In this document: piece by piece, positions 1 to 9,550 of the stretch
Position numbering within the stretch: position 1 is the stretch's first letter
How the letters are laid out: the number at the start of each line of letters is the position of its first letter
Source of the DNA: Nitrospira sp.
Lineage (GTDB): Bacteria > Nitrospirota > Nitrospiria > Nitrospirales > Nitrospiraceae
Assembly: GCA_015903945.1 (NCBI GenBank)
Contig: JABMDL010000009.1
Span: forward strand, 1 to 64,000
Length of the DNA: 64,000 nucleotides
Direction: 5' to 3'
The notes under the pieces: generated by a model
The model's database searches: none
Told to the model about the DNA's origin: nothing
What the model saw: the letters and a program-made list of their open reading frames with translations, nothing else
Translations under genes and position numbers: made by a program

Positions 1-99
1 TTGATCAGCCCGATCGCGATGGATCAGGGGTTGCGGTTCGCGGTGCGCGAGGGCGGCAAGACCGTCGGCTCCGGCGTCGTCACGGAAATCTTAGCCTGA
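1..99 (+). CDS. tuf: Elongation factor Tu, C-terminal end (partial)
   Basis: The window opens inside a gene; 32 codons remain before a TGA stop. They encode the last beta-barrel strand of EF-Tu, including the typical run [17 protein letters not shown]-Tu is the GTPase that carries aminoacyl-tRNA to the ribosome. Its position directly before rpsJ is the usual str-to-S10 junction. The 5' part lies outside the window. Confidence 0.95.
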   Translation: MISPIAMDQGLRFAVREGGKTVGSGVVTEILA

Positions 100-137
100 C
101 ACTGAGGGCTATCGGCTGACAGCTGTCAGCTAAGGAG
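99..137 (+). repeat. Word-repeat patch in tuf-rpsJ gap
   Basis: The short gap consists of overlapping imperfect copies of the words GGCTATCGGCTGA and CAGCTGTCAGCTA. Similar low-complexity patches, with other words, occupy several other gaps of this window. Function is unknown; no promoter is obvious here. Confidence 0.45.
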
Positions 138-143
138 TATGAA

Positions 144-455
144 GTGAAGGTCGATCAACGAATCAGAATCAGGCTTCGCGGGTTCGATTACCGCGTGTTG
201 GATCAATCGGTGATGGAAATCGTCGAGACGGTCAGGCGGAGCGGGGCCAAGATCATCGGTCCGATTCCGCTTCCGACGAAGGTGGAGCGCATTACGGTGC
301 AGCGCTCGACGCATGCGGATAAGAAGTCGCGCGAACAGTTTGAAATGCGGACCCATAAGCGGTTGCTCGACATCATGGAGCCCACGCCGGAAACCATGGA
401 TTCCCTCATGAAGCTGAATCTGGCGGCCGGGGTCGACGTGGAAATTAAGTTGTGA
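144..455 (+). CDS. rpsJ: 30S ribosomal protein S10
   Basis: A 103-residue protein of normal S10 length. It contains the family signatures R-I-R-L-R-G-F-D-Y and the I-G-P-I-P-L-P-T-K loop. S10 sits in the 30S head and, as NusE, also takes part in antitermination with NusB, whose gene lies near 49.6 kb. It is the first gene of the S10 operon here. The GTG start at 144 follows AAGGAG at about 132. Confidence 0.97.
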   Translation: MKVDQRIRIRLRGFDYRVLDQSVMEIVETVRRSGAKIIGPIPLPTKVERITVQRSTHADKKSREQFEMRTHKRLLDIMEPTPETMDSLMKLNLAAGVDVEIKL

Positions 456-510
456 GTGTTGAATGCTCAGTGGTGAGTTCCTGATCCGGGACTCAGCGTT
501 TGAGACGGGA
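456..510 (+). repeat. Word-repeat patch and rplC leader
   Basis: The rpsJ-rplC gap repeats the words GAGTGTTGA, CTCAGTGGTGAG and GACTCAGCG, another patch of the degenerate intergenic type. The sequence ends in GAGACGGGA, which serves as the rplC ribosome binding site. Confidence 0.4.
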
Positions 511-518
511 CGTTGATT

Positions 519-1139
519 ATGACGAATGGAATGCTCGGAAAAAAGCTCGGGATGACGCAGGTCTTTGACCAGAACCGGTTGACGCCCGTAACGATTATTG
601 CGGCCGGCCCGTGTCGAGTCGTCGCCGTGAAGACGAAAGAGCGTGACGGGTATGAGGCGGTCCAACTTTCCTTTGGGGAAGTCAAGGAGCGCAAGCTTTC
701 CAAGGCCGAGCTGGGGCATTTGAAGAAGAATCAAGCGCCGGCGACCCGTGTGTTGCGGGAGTTTAAGAAGGAAGGCGACTCCGTTGTCGGGGAGTCTGTC
801 ACGGTCGGGATGTTTAAGGCCGGTGATTGGGTGGATGTTATCGGTGTGTCGAAGGGGAAAGGGTTTCAGGGCGTCGTGCGGCGCCACCATTATTCGGGCG
901 GTCCGGAATCGCACGGATCGATGTTCCATCGTCATCCTGGATCAATCGGGGCCAGTTCATTTCCTTCCCGTGTGTGGAAGGGGAAGACGTTGCCAGGCCA
1001 TATGGGGGCCGAACGGGTGACGACGCAGCGGCTGAAAGTGGTTGAGTCGCGTCCTGACGAGCACCTTCTTTTTGTCCGTGGCGGCATTCCTGGTGCAGCG
1101 AATGGGATCGTTGAAATCAGAAAGTCGAAAAAGAGCTGA
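519..1139 (+). CDS. rplC: 50S ribosomal protein L3
   Basis: About 206 residues, starting M-T-N-G-M-L-G-K-K-L-G-M-T. The ATG at 519 is preferred to the in-frame TTG at 513 because GGGA lies about nine bases upstream of it. The central G-x-Q-G-V-x-R-R-H segment followed by F-H-R-x-P-G-S-I-G is the L3 loop that reaches the peptidyl-transferase centre. L3 is an early assembly protein of the 50S subunit. It lies three bases before rplD. Confidence 0.96.
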   Translation: MTNGMLGKKLGMTQVFDQNRLTPVTIIAAGPCRVVAVKTKERDGYEAVQLSFGEVKERKLSKAELGHLKKNQAPATRVLREFKKEGDSVVGESVTVGMFKAGDWVDVIGVSKGKGFQGVVRRHHYSGGPESHGSMFHRHPGSIGASSFPSRVWKGKTLPGHMGAERVTTQRLKVVESRPDEHLLFVRGGIPGAANGIVEIRKSKKS

Positions 1140-1142
1140 GCT

Positions 1143-1766
1143 ATGCCCACAGTCGACGTCGTTAATTTAGAAAATAAAAAGGTCGGAACCGTCGAATTGC
1201 CGCAGGAAGTGTTTGGGTGTGAGCCGCGTGCGGCTTTGGTGCACGAGGCAGTGATTATGCAACGGGCCTGTGAGCGGCAGGGAACGGCCTCCACGCTACG
1301 GAGGGGAGAAGTCAGAGGGTCGGGCAAAAAACCCTGGAAGCAAAAGCATACGGGGCGTGCCAGGGCCGGGTCTGTGCGGTCTCCCGTATGGCGCCATGGT
1401 GGCAGCGTCTTTGGTCCCAAGCCAAGAAGTTATGCGTATTCGATGCCGAAGCAGAAGTACCGCGCGGCTCTGCAAAGCGCGCTCTCGGCCAAAGTGGCGG
1501 AGAATAAGTTGGTGGTGTTGTCCGATCTCTCGCTTCAAGAACCGAAGACCAAGGTATTGGCGCGGGCATTGGACCGGCTGAGCGGAGGCGATCAGGTGCT
1601 GGTCGTCATCGGGAAGGATCAATCACCGGTCATGCAGGCTGCGAGGAATTTGACCACGGTGAAGGTGCTCAGTATCGATCAGTTGAATGTCTACGATATT
1701 GTCCGTGCCGGAATGGTTGTGGTTTCGCAACGGGAACTGGGGTCTGTTCGGGAGGTCTGGTCGTGA
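1143..1766 (+). CDS. rplD: 50S ribosomal protein L4
   Basis: A 207-residue L4. The conserved extended loop is visible around residues 45-75 (R-G-E-V-R-G-S-G-K-K-P-W-K-Q-K-G/H-T-G-R-A-R), which lines the peptide exit tunnel. In gamma-proteobacteria L4 also represses its own operon; nothing here shows whether that holds. The stop overlaps the GTG start of rplW by four bases, indicating coupled translation. Confidence 0.96.
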   Translation: MPTVDVVNLENKKVGTVELPQEVFGCEPRAALVHEAVIMQRACERQGTASTLRRGEVRGSGKKPWKQKHTGRARAGSVRSPVWRHGGSVFGPKPRSYAYSMPKQKYRAALQSALSAKVAENKLVVLSDLSLQEPKTKVLARALDRLSGGDQVLVVIGKDQSPVMQAARNLTTVKVLSIDQLNVYDIVRAGMVVVSQRELGSVREVWS

Positions 1767-2056
1767 AAGTCGAGACACATGCCGTGCTGGTGCAGCCGTT
1801 GTTAACGGAAAAAATTACGGCGCTTCGGGAAAAGACCAACACGGTCGGTTTCATTGTGCATCCCAACGCGAATCGTGTGCAGATCAAGCAAGCTGTCGAG
1901 GCGTTGCTCAAAGTGAAGGTCGAGAAGGTGAACGTCCTGAACATTCGTGGAAAGGTAAAACGATTAGGACGTTTCTCGGGCCGGCGTTCGGATTGGAAGA
2001 AGGCATTCGTCACGCTCAAGAAGGGCGAAAAGCTCGAAATGTACGAAAGCGCGTAG
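1763..2056 (+). CDS. rplW: 50S ribosomal protein L23
   Basis: A 97-residue L23, the protein at the tunnel exit that docks trigger factor and SRP. It shows the N-terminal [11 protein letters not shown] motif and the internal hairpin ending in G-R-K-K/R-R-x-G-R-x-x-G-R. Start is GTG at 1763, inside the end of rplD. Confidence 0.95.
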   Translation: MKVETHAVLVQPLLTEKITALREKTNTVGFIVHPNANRVQIKQAVEALLKVKVEKVNVLNIRGKVKRLGRFSGRRSDWKKAFVTLKKGEKLEMYESA

Positions 2057-2084
2057 GTGCGTTGGAGAAGGTAGGGTTAGTGTT

Positions 2085-2927
2085 ATGGGATTGAAAGCGT
2101 ATAGGCCGACATCTCCTGGACGACGGGGCATGACGGCCGTCACGACCGAAGAATTGACGAAGAAGAAACCGGAAAAGTTGCTGACGTCGTTTCATATTCG
2201 GAGCGGCGGACGGAATAACGATGGACGAATGACCGTCCGTTTCCGCGGTGCTGGGCATAAGCGGCTGTATCGGACGATTGATTTTCGCCGCGACAAGATC
2301 GGGATTCCGGCGCGTGTGGAAGCGATCGAATATGACCCCAACAGGTCCGCCCGCATTGCGCTGCTGAAGTATAAGGACGGAGAGAAGCGGTACATCCTTG
2401 CTCCGGTCGGATTGGCGCTCAACGATGAGGTGCAATCGGGGCCACAGTCTGAAATCAGACCGGGGAATGCGTTGCCTCTTGCGAGCATGCCGTTGGGGAC
2501 CACCATTCATAATATCGAATTGAAGCTCGGTAAGGGTGGGCAGCTGATTCGGAGCGCCGGGGGATTCGCTCAGGTCATGGGCCGTGACGGAGACTATGTT
2601 CAAGTGCGGCTGAAGTCCGGTGAAATGCGGCGGATCTTGGCAACCTGTATGGCGACGGTTGGGCAGGTCGGCAATACGGATCACGAAAATATTACGGTCG
2701 GAAAGGCCGGGCGGAAGCGATGGATGGGAAAGCGTCCGCATGTCCGCGGTGTCGTCATGAATCCGGTCGACCACCCGCATGGAGGCGGTGAGGGTAAGTC
2801 TGGTCAGGGGAATCCGCATCCTGTGTCGCCGTGGGGATTGCCGACGAAGGGGTATAAGACCAGGCAGAACAAAAAGACCGACAAGTTCATCATCGCTCGA
2901 CGGAAGTCAGGAGTGCGCAATGCCTAG
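2085..2927 (+). CDS. rplB: 50S ribosomal protein L2
   Basis: A 280-residue L2, normal length. The C-terminal [16 protein letters not shown] stretch includes the conserved histidine near the peptidyl-transferase centre. L2 is needed for subunit joining and tRNA binding. Its last eight bases overlap the start of rpsS in another frame. Confidence 0.97.
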   Translation: MGLKAYRPTSPGRRGMTAVTTEELTKKKPEKLLTSFHIRSGGRNNDGRMTVRFRGAGHKRLYRTIDFRRDKIGIPARVEAIEYDPNRSARIALLKYKDGEKRYILAPVGLALNDEVQSGPQSEIRPGNALPLASMPLGTTIHNIELKLGKGGQLIRSAGGFAQVMGRDGDYVQVRLKSGEMRRILATCMATVGQVGNTDHENITVGKAGRKRWMGKRPHVRGVVMNPVDHPHGGGEGKSGQGNPHPVSPWGLPTKGYKTRQNKKTDKFIIARRKSGVRNA

Positions 2928-3207
2928 ATCCATTAGTAAGGGCGCGTTTGTCGACGGCCATCTCCTCAAGAAAGTTGAGCAGATGAATCAGGTGAAAGAC
3001 CGGAAGCTGATTAAGACGTGGTCGCGCCGTTCGACGGTCGTTCCTGACATGATCGGACATACGTTCGCTGTGCATAACGGGAAAAAATTCATTCCCGTAT
3101 TCGTGACGGAAAACATGGTAGGCCACAAGCTTGGCGAGTTCGCACCGACCCGATTTTTCAAGGGGCACGGTCAGGCCAGGACGGAAAAAGCTGTGGCCCT
3201 TAAATAG
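2920..3207 (+). CDS. rpsS: 30S ribosomal protein S19
   Basis: The frame is open from 2779, but the true start is the ATG at 2920 (M-P-R-S-I-S-K-G), which gives a normal 95-residue S19. A ribosome binding site (GTCAGGAG) lies just upstream inside rplB. The signature H-N-G-K-K-F-I-P-V and [11 protein letters not shown] are present. S19 lies in the 30S head next to S13. Confidence 0.95.
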   Translation: MPRSISKGAFVDGHLLKKVEQMNQVKDRKLIKTWSRRSTVVPDMIGHTFAVHNGKKFIPVFVTENMVGHKLGEFAPTRFFKGHGQARTEKAVALK

Positions 3208-3275
3208 GAGATCAGAGTCGTTCGTTGCCGGGGTGCTCGTGCTCAAGACCGGTGGCCGATGACGGGATTGCGACG

Positions 3276-3629
3276 ATGACGGAAGCTCATGCCATACTTC
3301 GATTTGTGCGAGTAGCGCCGCGTAAGGCCAAGCCGGTGATTGATATGATTCGCGGGCAGCAGGTGCCGACAGCGTTAGCGATGCTGAAGCACACGCCAAG
3401 GCATGCTGCCCGTGTGGTTGAGAAAATCCTTCGCTCCGCCGTAGCGAATGCCGAGCAAAAGGAAATGGGCGACAGTGAGTCGATGGTGGTGTCAAAAGCC
3501 TTCGTCAACTGCGGTCCGACTTATCGGCGCGCCCGTCCCCGATCCATGGGCCGTGCGAATGCGATCCAGAAGCGGACCAGTCATATCACGGTGGTGGTCG
3601 CGGCACCGACAAGTCAAGAGAAGAAGTAG
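3276..3629 (+). CDS. rplV: 50S ribosomal protein L22
   Basis: The frame is open from 3225, but homology begins at the ATG at 3276 (M-T-E-A-H-A-I-L-R), giving 117 residues. The C-terminal R-A-R-P-R-S-M-G-R-A-x-x-I-x-K-R-T-S-H-I hairpin is the L22 loop that narrows the exit tunnel and contacts macrolides. It lies between rpsS and rpsC as usual. Confidence 0.94.
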   Translation: MTEAHAILRFVRVAPRKAKPVIDMIRGQQVPTALAMLKHTPRHAARVVEKILRSAVANAEQKEMGDSESMVVSKAFVNCGPTYRRARPRSMGRANAIQKRTSHITVVVAAPTSQEKK

Positions 3630-3669
3630 AGGCACATTCACGGGCTCGATTACTTGAGGCGGACATCAC

Positions 3670-4341
3670 ATGGGTCAGAAGACACATCCGATTGGGTACA
3701 GACTAGGGTACAACTACACCTGGAGCTCTCGCTGGTATGCCGGCAAAGACTATGCGAAATTGCTTCACCAGGACGTGAAAATTAGGAAGGTGGTAAAGGC
3801 GAAGCTGTATCACGCTGGCGTGGCCAAGGTGGAAATCGAACGTTCCGGAGACCAGACCCGAGTGATTATCCACACGGCACGTCCGGGGATTATTATCGGC
3901 CGCAAGGGAGCGGAAGTCGACAAGCTCAAGGCAGACCTTGAGAAACAATACGGCGGCCAGGTGTACATCACGGTCAAGGAGATTAAGAAGCCCGAGTTGG
4001 ATGCGCAGCTGGTGAGTGAAAACGTCGCGACGCAACTGGAAAAGCGGGTGGCGTTCAGGCGGGCGATGAAGCGCAGTGTCCAGTCCGCACTCAGGTTGGG
4101 TGCACAAGGGATTAAGATTATGGTCGCAGGTCGTTTGGGGGGCGCGGAGATCGCAAGAACCGAATGGTATCGCGAGGGGCGTGTGCCGTTGCATACCCTC
4201 CGGGCTGAAATCGATTATGGTTTTGCCGAAGCCCACACCACCATGGGCCAGATCGGGGTCAAGACGTGGATCTATAAGGGAGAGCTGCTTCCGATTCAAC
4301 CAGTGAAGTCTGAATCGGCTCTGGAGAGGCGGTTTGGGTAA
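3670..4341 (+). CDS. rpsC: 30S ribosomal protein S3
   Basis: A 223-residue S3. An N-terminal [13 protein letters not shown] start, a KH domain with the I-I-G-R-K-G-A-E core near residue 75, and a C-terminal G[16 protein letters not shown] motif are present. S3 guards the mRNA entry channel and helps unwind mRNA. Confidence 0.97.
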   Translation: MGQKTHPIGYRLGYNYTWSSRWYAGKDYAKLLHQDVKIRKVVKAKLYHAGVAKVEIERSGDQTRVIIHTARPGIIIGRKGAEVDKLKADLEKQYGGQVYITVKEIKKPELDAQLVSENVATQLEKRVAFRRAMKRSVQSALRLGAQGIKIMVAGRLGGAEIARTEWYREGRVPLHTLRAEIDYGFAEAHTTMGQIGVKTWIYKGELLPIQPVKSESALERRFG

Positions 4342-4353
4342 GGAGATGCTGTC

Positions 4354-4770
4354 GTGTTAGCGCCGAAGAAAGTCAAATTCAGAAAAATGCAAAAGGGCCG
4401 GATGACCGGCAAGGCGTATCGTGGCGGGCAGATCACGCTGGGAGAATTCGGCCTAAAGGCGTTGGAGCCCGGGTGGGTGACCAGCCGCCAAATCGAAGCG
4501 GCGCGCATTGCCATCACGCGGTATGTGAAGCGGGGCGGCCAGGTGTGGACTCGCATTTTCCCTGATAAGCCGATTACGAAAAAGCCGGCGGAAACTCGAA
4601 TGGGTAAGGGAAAGGGCAATCCGGAATACTGGGTGGCCGTCGTGAAGCCTGGACGAATCTTGTATGAGATGGATGGAGTCACGCCTGACGTGGCCAGGGA
4701 GGCGTTTAGGTTGGCTTCTCACAAGCTGCCGGTTGCCACCAAGCTGGTCGTTCGGGGAGAGTTTGCATAG
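4354..4770 (+). CDS. rplP: 50S ribosomal protein L16
   Basis: A 138-residue L16 with a GTG start preceded by AAGGAGA. It has the R-K-x-x-K-G-R-x-x-G-K-A-Y-R-G start and the central G-K-G[13 protein letters not shown] motif. L16 organises the A-site side of the 50S subunit. Confidence 0.96.
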   Translation: MLAPKKVKFRKMQKGRMTGKAYRGGQITLGEFGLKALEPGWVTSRQIEAARIAITRYVKRGGQVWTRIFPDKPITKKPAETRMGKGKGNPEYWVAVVKPGRILYEMDGVTPDVAREAFRLASHKLPVATKLVVRGEFA

Positions 4771-4800
4771 GGGATGGGCGCGCTCTGAGAGGCAAGAGAC

Positions 4801-5019
4801 ATGGCATTGGATCTCAAAGAACTACGACAACTGACCGGACCTGAGCTAGCGGACAAGGAAAAGCAGCTTGTGCAGGAGCTGTTCAATCTTCGCTTTCAGT
4901 TCGGCTCTGGCCGTCTCGAGAATCCCATGCAGATTCGAAAGACGAAACGCGATATCGCCAGGGTAAAAACAGTGATGTCGGAAGTGTCTAGGCAAGCGGC
5001 GAAAGCCGGAGGATCGTGA
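4801..5019 (+). CDS. rpmC: 50S ribosomal protein L29
   Basis: A 72-residue two-helix protein with the L29 pattern L[17 protein letters not shown] followed by R-x-x-K-R-D-I-A-R. L29 sits beside L23 at the tunnel exit. Its end overlaps the start of rpsQ by four bases. Confidence 0.94.
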   Translation: MALDLKELRQLTGPELADKEKQLVQELFNLRFQFGSGRLENPMQIRKTKRDIARVKTVMSEVSRQAAKAGGS

Positions 5020-5297
5020 TCGTGGCGGACGAAGTTACAAAGAAGCGGGAGTGGGTTGGTCGGGTGCTCAGCAACAAGATGAACAAGACCGTTGTTGTGG
5101 CGGTCGAACGGTCGGTGATCCACCCGGTGTATCGAAAAGTCTTACGTCGGGTGACCAAGATGAAAGCGCACGACGAACAGAATGTGTGCCGGATCGGAGA
5201 CCGGGTCCGGTTGGTCGAGACTCGTCCCATCAGTAAGGACAAGCATTGGCGTGTGGTCGAAGTCATCGGAAGCGGTGAGCGTGCTGCGAAGGGCTGA
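5016..5297 (+). CDS. rpsQ: 30S ribosomal protein S17
   Basis: S17, 93 residues from the GTG at 5016 or 91 from the GTG at 5022. The GGAGG around 5009-5013 fits the second start better in spacing. The OB-fold signature G-x-V-x-S-x-K-M-x-K-T-V-V-V and the G-D-x-V-x-x-x-E-T-R-P-I-S motif are visible. It is a primary 16S rRNA binder. Confidence 0.94.
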   Translation: MIVADEVTKKREWVGRVLSNKMNKTVVVAVERSVIHPVYRKVLRRVTKMKAHDEQNVCRIGDRVRLVETRPISKDKHWRVVEVIGSGERAAKG

Positions 5298-5320
5298 GGG
5301 GGACAAGGAAAACCCGTTTT

Positions 5321-5689
5321 ATGATTCAGAACTATACGTATATGGATGTGGCCGACAACTCCGGCGCGAAGCAGGCAATGTGCTTTCATGTGTTCGGAGG
5401 GACGCGGCGGCGGTATGCCTCGCTCGGCGACGTGGTCGTCGTTGCCGTTAAGGAAGCGATTCCGCAAGCGAGTGTCAAAAAGGGCGATGTCAGCCGCGCG
5501 GTCATTGTGCGAACGACAAAGGAAGTCCGGCGAGACGATGGGTCCTATATCAAGTTTGATCGCAATGCATGCGTGCTGATCAATAAAGACGGTGAACCCA
5601 TCGGGACGCGCATCTTCGGTCCGGTCGCGCGTGAATTACGCTGGAAGAAATTCATGAAGATTATTTCCTTGGCCCCAGAGGTCTTGTAG
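5321..5689 (+). CDS. rplN: 50S ribosomal protein L14
   Basis: A 122-residue L14 of standard length, beginning M-I-Q-N-Y-T-Y and carrying D-N-S-G-A-K near residue 13 and F-G-P-V-A-R-E-L-R near the end. L14 forms part of the subunit interface and is the binding site of the silencing factor RsfS. Confidence 0.97.
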   Translation: MIQNYTYMDVADNSGAKQAMCFHVFGGTRRRYASLGDVVVVAVKEAIPQASVKKGDVSRAVIVRTTKEVRRDDGSYIKFDRNACVLINKDGEPIGTRIFGPVARELRWKKFMKIISLAPEVL

Positions 5690-5695
5690 AGGCCA

Positions 5696-6040
5696 GTGAG
5701 CGAGGACGTTGTGCAGGCACTTCGAAAGAGCAGGCTCAGAAAAGGCGATACCGTCGTAGTCATTTCCGGTCGAGACCGGGGAAAGACCGGGAAGGTTCTC
5801 TCTGTGGATCTGGGTGCGGGCCACGTGGTCGTGGAAAAGCTGAATATCATCAAACGGCACACGAAGCCGAACCAAAAAGTGAAACAGGGTGGGATCATCG
5901 AGCGGGAAGCCCCTCTCCAGATTTCCAAGGTCATGTTTTTATGCCCTGTGACGCAGAAACCTACGCGGATGGGCATCAGGACATTGGAAGATGGGCGGCG
6001 GGTACGATTCAGTAAGAAATCCAACGAAACCGTAGAGTAG
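5696..6040 (+). CDS. rplX: 50S ribosomal protein L24
   Basis: L24, up to 114 residues from the GTG at 5696. A second in-frame GTG at 5711 would give the more usual N-terminus; the sequence does not decide between them. The KOW motif is clear ([19 protein letters not shown]). L24 starts 50S assembly by binding 23S domain I. Confidence 0.93.
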   Translation: MSEDVVQALRKSRLRKGDTVVVISGRDRGKTGKVLSVDLGAGHVVVEKLNIIKRHTKPNQKVKQGGIIEREAPLQISKVMFLCPVTQKPTRMGIRTLEDGRRVRFSKKSNETVE

Positions 6041-6055
6041 GGTGGAGAGCTAGGG

Positions 6056-6706
6056 ATGGCGAAGATAGAAAAAGGCCGCACCGGAAAGCCGTCGGAGCGA
6101 AAGCCGTCGAAAAAAGACAGTCCGGCTCCCCAGCAGCTTGACCAGGGAAGCGACGAGTCGAAGTTTCGTCCGCGGCTCCGCGATGCTTACCGGCAGCAGG
6201 TCGTGCCGGCACTGATGAAGGAGTTCGGCTACAAGAATATCATGCAGGTGCCGAAGCTGGAGCGCGTTGTGCTGAACGTCGGCATGGGCGAAGCCATTCA
6301 GAACGTCAAGCTGCTGGAAAGCGCCGTGACGGAATTGGCGACCATTACGGGGCAGAAGCCCGTGGTGACCCGCGCCAAGAAGGCTATCGCTGGATTCAAG
6401 CTGCGCCAGGGATTGCCGATCGGTGCCAAGGTAACGCTCCGTAGCCGGAGGATGTACGAATTTTTCGATCGGCTGGTGACGCTCGCGCTTCCGCGTATCC
6501 GCGATTTTCGCGGAGTCTCCCCGAAAGCGTTCGACGGACGCGGGAACTATACCTTCGGACTGAAGGAGCAGCTGATTTTCCCGGAAATCAAGTACGACGA
6601 AGTCGCGTCCATCCACGGCATGGATATCACGATTGTGACGACGGCCAAGACGAACGAAGAAGGGAAAGCCCTGTTAAAACATCTGGGCATGCCGTTCCGC
6701 ACATAG
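6056..6706 (+). CDS. rplE: 50S ribosomal protein L5 with N-terminal extension
   Basis: The L5 core begins near residue 40 (R-P-R-L-R-D-A-Y-R) and continues through the G-x-G-E-A motif and the 5S-rRNA-binding loops to a normal C-terminus. L5 binds 5S rRNA with L18. The protein is 216 residues, about 35 longer than the usual 180. The extra N-terminus is rich in Lys, Pro, Ser and Gln and looks disordered. An internal start before the core is not evident, so the extension is probably translated. Confidence 0.93.
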   Translation: MAKIEKGRTGKPSERKPSKKDSPAPQQLDQGSDESKFRPRLRDAYRQQVVPALMKEFGYKNIMQVPKLERVVLNVGMGEAIQNVKLLESAVTELATITGQKPVVTRAKKAIAGFKLRQGLPIGAKVTLRSRRMYEFFDRLVTLALPRIRDFRGVSPKAFDGRGNYTFGLKEQLIFPEIKYDEVASIHGMDITIVTTAKTNEEGKALLKHLGMPFRT

Positions 6707-6753
6707 CGGCGCATCGGTTCGGGCGTCTTTCGAGTTCAAGGGGAGGAGTATTC

Positions 6754-6939
6754 GTGGCACGATTAGCGTTGAGAAATAAGGCGGCGGCCAAACAGAAATT
6801 TCCATGTCGGGAGTACCACCGCTGCGGCGTGTGCGGCCGCGTCCGGGGCTACCTCCGCCGGTTTCAAATGTGCAGAATTTGTTTTCGGCTCCTGAGTCTT
6901 CGCGGGGAAATCCCCGGTGTGAGGAAGTCGAGTTGGTAG
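6754..6939 (+). CDS. rpsN: 30S ribosomal protein S14, zinc-binding (type Z)
   Basis: A 61-residue short S14. Two Cys-x2-Cys pairs (R-C-G-V-C-G and M-C-R-I-C-F) form the zinc ribbon of the C+ form. The GTG start at 6754 follows GGGGAGGAG. It is the only S14 gene in the window, so ribosome assembly would depend on zinc unless a zinc-free paralogue exists elsewhere. Confidence 0.96.
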   Translation: MARLALRNKAAAKQKFPCREYHRCGVCGRVRGYLRRFQMCRICFRLLSLRGEIPGVRKSSW

Positions 6940-6989
6940 GATGAGGCCGGTGTTCGGCTGACTGTTTACGGAAGCGAGAAGGAAACCAG

Positions 6990-7385
6990 ATGCTTACAGA
7001 CCCGATCAGTGATCTCCTAATCCGATTGAAGAACGGCGCGCAGCGCCGTCATGAGACAGTGGCGGTGCCGACCTCGCGATTGAAACGTGCGATCTTGGAG
7101 ATTCTGAAAAGAGAAGGCTACGTTGAGGCCATCGAAGAGCAGGTGCACGAAGGGCATCCCATGCTGACTGTGAGACTGCGCTATGTGGCGGAGGGACAGC
7201 CTATGATCACCGGGTTGGAGCGGATCAGCAAGCCGGGGCGCCGAGTGTATGTCGGGAGCAAAGACATCCCGAAAGTTCTAAACGGAATCGGCATGTCCAT
7301 CCTGTCTACTTCGAAGGGTATTATGACGGACCAAGAGTCCCGCAAAAATAAATTGGGCGGTGAGGTGCTGTGTTCGATCTGGTAG
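6990..7385 (+). CDS. rpsH: 30S ribosomal protein S8
   Basis: A 131-residue S8 starting M-L-T-D-P-I-S-D-L-L-I-R and ending with the conserved S-T-S-K-G-I-M-T-x-x-x-S-R motif and G-G-E-V-L-C. It is a primary binder of the 16S central domain. Confidence 0.96.
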   Translation: MLTDPISDLLIRLKNGAQRRHETVAVPTSRLKRAILEILKREGYVEAIEEQVHEGHPMLTVRLRYVAEGQPMITGLERISKPGRRVYVGSKDIPKVLNGIGMSILSTSKGIMTDQESRKNKLGGEVLCSIW

Positions 7386-7426
7386 TGTGAGCGAATTTCG
7401 ACGGTCAAGCAAAGGCATACACAAGC

Positions 7427-7963
7427 ATGTCGCGCATAGGAAAAAAACCAATCGCAATTCCTGGTGGAGTGGAAGTCAAGGTGGCCGGGGCTAATGTCTC
7501 GGTCAAGGGGCCCTTGGGAAAGCTGGACTGGGCCGTGGCACGGGGAGTCAGCGTGGCCGTGGACCAGGGTCAGATTGTGGTCAGCCGATCGAGCGAGGAC
7601 CGAAAAGTCCGTGCGCTGCATGGCTTGGTGCGCGCCGAGCTCAATAACATGATCCATGGCGTCACCAAAGGCTATGAACGATCACTGGAAATCACGGGTG
7701 TCGGCTACAAGACGCAAATTCAGGGCAGAACGATGAGCTTCAATGTCGGGTACATCAATCCGGTCGTCTATCAGGTTCCGGCTGGAATTGATGTGAAGGT
7801 GGATAAGCAGACCCTCATCAATGTGAAGGGAATCGACAAGCGATTGGTCGGCCAAGTGGCGGCGAATCTCCGTGCGATCAAACCGCCCGATGTCTACAAG
7901 CAAAAGGGTGTTCGATTCGCGGGTGAAACACTGCGGAAGAAGGAAGGCAAGACAGGGAAGTAG
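7427..7963 (+). CDS. rplF: 50S ribosomal protein L6
   Basis: A 178-residue L6 with the start M-S-R-I-G-K-K-P-I and the C-terminal K-P-P-D-V-Y-K-x-K-G-V-R segment. L6 lies near the GTPase-associated centre, at the base of the L7/L12 stalk. Confidence 0.97.
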   Translation: MSRIGKKPIAIPGGVEVKVAGANVSVKGPLGKLDWAVARGVSVAVDQGQIVVSRSSEDRKVRALHGLVRAELNNMIHGVTKGYERSLEITGVGYKTQIQGRTMSFNVGYINPVVYQVPAGIDVKVDKQTLINVKGIDKRLVGQVAANLRAIKPPDVYKQKGVRFAGETLRKKEGKTGK

Positions 7964-7972
7964 GAACTGGCG

Positions 7973-8338
7973 ATGAATACGGAAGCAAAAAGGCGGCAAC
8001 TCGAACAACGTCGGCAGCGTGTGCGCAACCGGATCATGGGAACGGCGGAACGTCCTCGCTTGAACGTCTTCCGGAGCAGCGCCCATATTTACGCGCAGAT
8101 CATCAATGACATCGAAGGGAAAACGTTGGTGTCAGCGTCCTCCCTGGACAAGTCACTGCGGACCTCATTGAAATCAACCAGCAGCATCGAAGCCGCAAAG
8201 GCGGTCGGCAAGTTGATCGCCGAGCGTGCCAAAACCGCGAAGGTCAGTGCCGTGGTGTTCGACCGCGGTGGGCGGATGTACCATGGTCGTATCAAAGCGC
8301 TCGCCGACGCGTCGCGCGAAGGCGGGCTGCGATTCTAG
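7973..8338 (+). CDS. rplR: 50S ribosomal protein L18
   Basis: A 121-residue L18 with the basic N-terminus, R-L-N-V-F-R-S-x-x-H-I-Y-A-Q-I and the final F-D-R-G-G[19 protein letters not shown] motif. It binds 5S rRNA with L5. Confidence 0.97.
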   Translation: MNTEAKRRQLEQRRQRVRNRIMGTAERPRLNVFRSSAHIYAQIINDIEGKTLVSASSLDKSLRTSLKSTSSIEAAKAVGKLIAERAKTAKVSAVVFDRGGRMYHGRIKALADASREGGLRF

Positions 8339-8376
8339 TGACGCCTAGTTGACCTCAACCGATCGGGAGTATACGC

Positions 8377-8886
8377 GTGCGAGTCAATCCTGATGAACTG
8401 AGCCTAAAAGACAAAGTCGTTTTCATCAATCGCGTTGCGAAAGTGGTGAAAGGCGGCAAGCGGTTTAACTTCTGTGCACTGGTCGTCGTGGGCGACGGTC
8501 ATGGCTGGGTGGGGATCGGCAAGGGCAAGGCTGCCGAGGTCCCGGTCGCTATCTCGAAGGCCGTCGAGCAAGCCAAGAAACACCTGGTGCATGTCCCCCT
8601 GAAGGGCGGAACGATTCCCCATGAAGTCCATGGCCTGTTCGGCGGAGAGCATGTGCTGCTGAAACCGGCTGTCGATGGAACAGGGATTATTGCCGGAGGC
8701 GCCGTACGTGCTGTCGTCGAACTGGTTGGGGCGCATAATGTGATTGCGAAGACGCTCGGCCGGGGGAATCCGTTTAACACGGTCCGCGCGACACTGGATG
8801 GACTCACTCAATTGCGGAATCCCGACGAGGTGCTGCGTCTTCGCCGTCAACCTTCAGCAGAGCGGCAGGAAAGGGCAACGATCTGA
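8377..8886 (+). CDS. rpsE: 30S ribosomal protein S5
   Basis: A 169-residue S5 from a GTG start preceded by GGGAG. It has the double-stranded RNA binding motif ([19 protein letters not shown]) and the C-terminal G-x-G-N-P-x-N-x-V-R-A-T segment. S5 acts in decoding accuracy. Stop and the rpmD start share one base (TGATG). Confidence 0.96.
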   Translation: MRVNPDELSLKDKVVFINRVAKVVKGGKRFNFCALVVVGDGHGWVGIGKGKAAEVPVAISKAVEQAKKHLVHVPLKGGTIPHEVHGLFGGEHVLLKPAVDGTGIIAGGAVRAVVELVGAHNVIAKTLGRGNPFNTVRATLDGLTQLRNPDEVLRLRRQPSAERQERATI

Positions 8887-9104
8887 TGGGTGCGCAGGCT
8901 GAATCCAAAACAAGCAAATCGCGTTCGGCAGGTGTGCGTGTCACGCTGAAGCGGAGCCCGATCGGAACGCCCGAGTCGCATCGGCTTGTGCTGCGAGGCC
9001 TTGGCCTTCGGCGCATTCGGCAGACCGTGGTCCGTCCGGACACCGATCAGGTTCGCGGGATGATTCGCAAGGTGGGCTATTTGCTCGAGGTTGGAAAGCC
9101 ATGA
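8886..9104 (+). CDS. rpmD: 50S ribosomal protein L30
   Basis: A 72-residue L30, slightly long at its N-terminus. The conserved core is V-T-L-K-R-S-P-I-G followed by [12 protein letters not shown] and D-T-D-Q-V-R-G-M-I. It is coupled on both sides: one-base overlap with rpsE and four-base overlap with rplO. Confidence 0.94.
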   Translation: MGAQAESKTSKSRSAGVRVTLKRSPIGTPESHRLVLRGLGLRRIRQTVVRPDTDQVRGMIRKVGYLLEVGKP

Positions 9105-9550
9105 AGTTGCATGATCTAAAGCCGGCGCCAGGCGCGAAGAAACGACGAAAGCGTATCGGACGGGGGCCGGGCTCAGGCCATGGCAAGACTGCGACCAAAG
9201 GACATAAGGGCCTTTTGGCTCGGTCCGGTGGGGGAAAGCGGCCTGGATTCGAAGGCGGACAGATGCCGCTGATTCGGCGCCTTCCGAAGTTCGGGTTTAC
9301 CAACCCGTTCCGTACTGAGTATACCGTCGTCAATGTCAGAAGCTTTGAGAGTTGGTCCGGAGGAGACACGGTCAGTCCGCAAGCGATGGTGGACGCAGGC
9401 TTGGTGAAGCGAAAGGCACTGCCGATCAAGATCCTCGGAACCGGATCACTGAAGCGAGCGCTCGTCATTCAGGCCCACAAGTTCAGCAAGTCTGCGGAAG
9501 AGAAAATTCGAGCGGCTGGAGGGAGAGTCGAGGTTATCGGCGGTGTTTGA
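9101..9550 (+). CDS. rplO: 50S ribosomal protein L15
   Basis: A 149-residue L15 with the Gly/Lys-rich N-terminal part ([14 protein letters not shown]) and the R-R-L-P-K-F-G-F motif. It is a late 50S assembly protein. The 3' end overlaps the GTG start of secY by eight bases. Confidence 0.96.
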   Translation: MKLHDLKPAPGAKKRRKRIGRGPGSGHGKTATKGHKGLLARSGGGKRPGFEGGQMPLIRRLPKFGFTNPFRTEYTVVNVRSFESWSGGDTVSPQAMVDAGLVKRKALPIKILGTGSLKRALVIQAHKFSKSAEEKIRAAGGRVEVIGGV

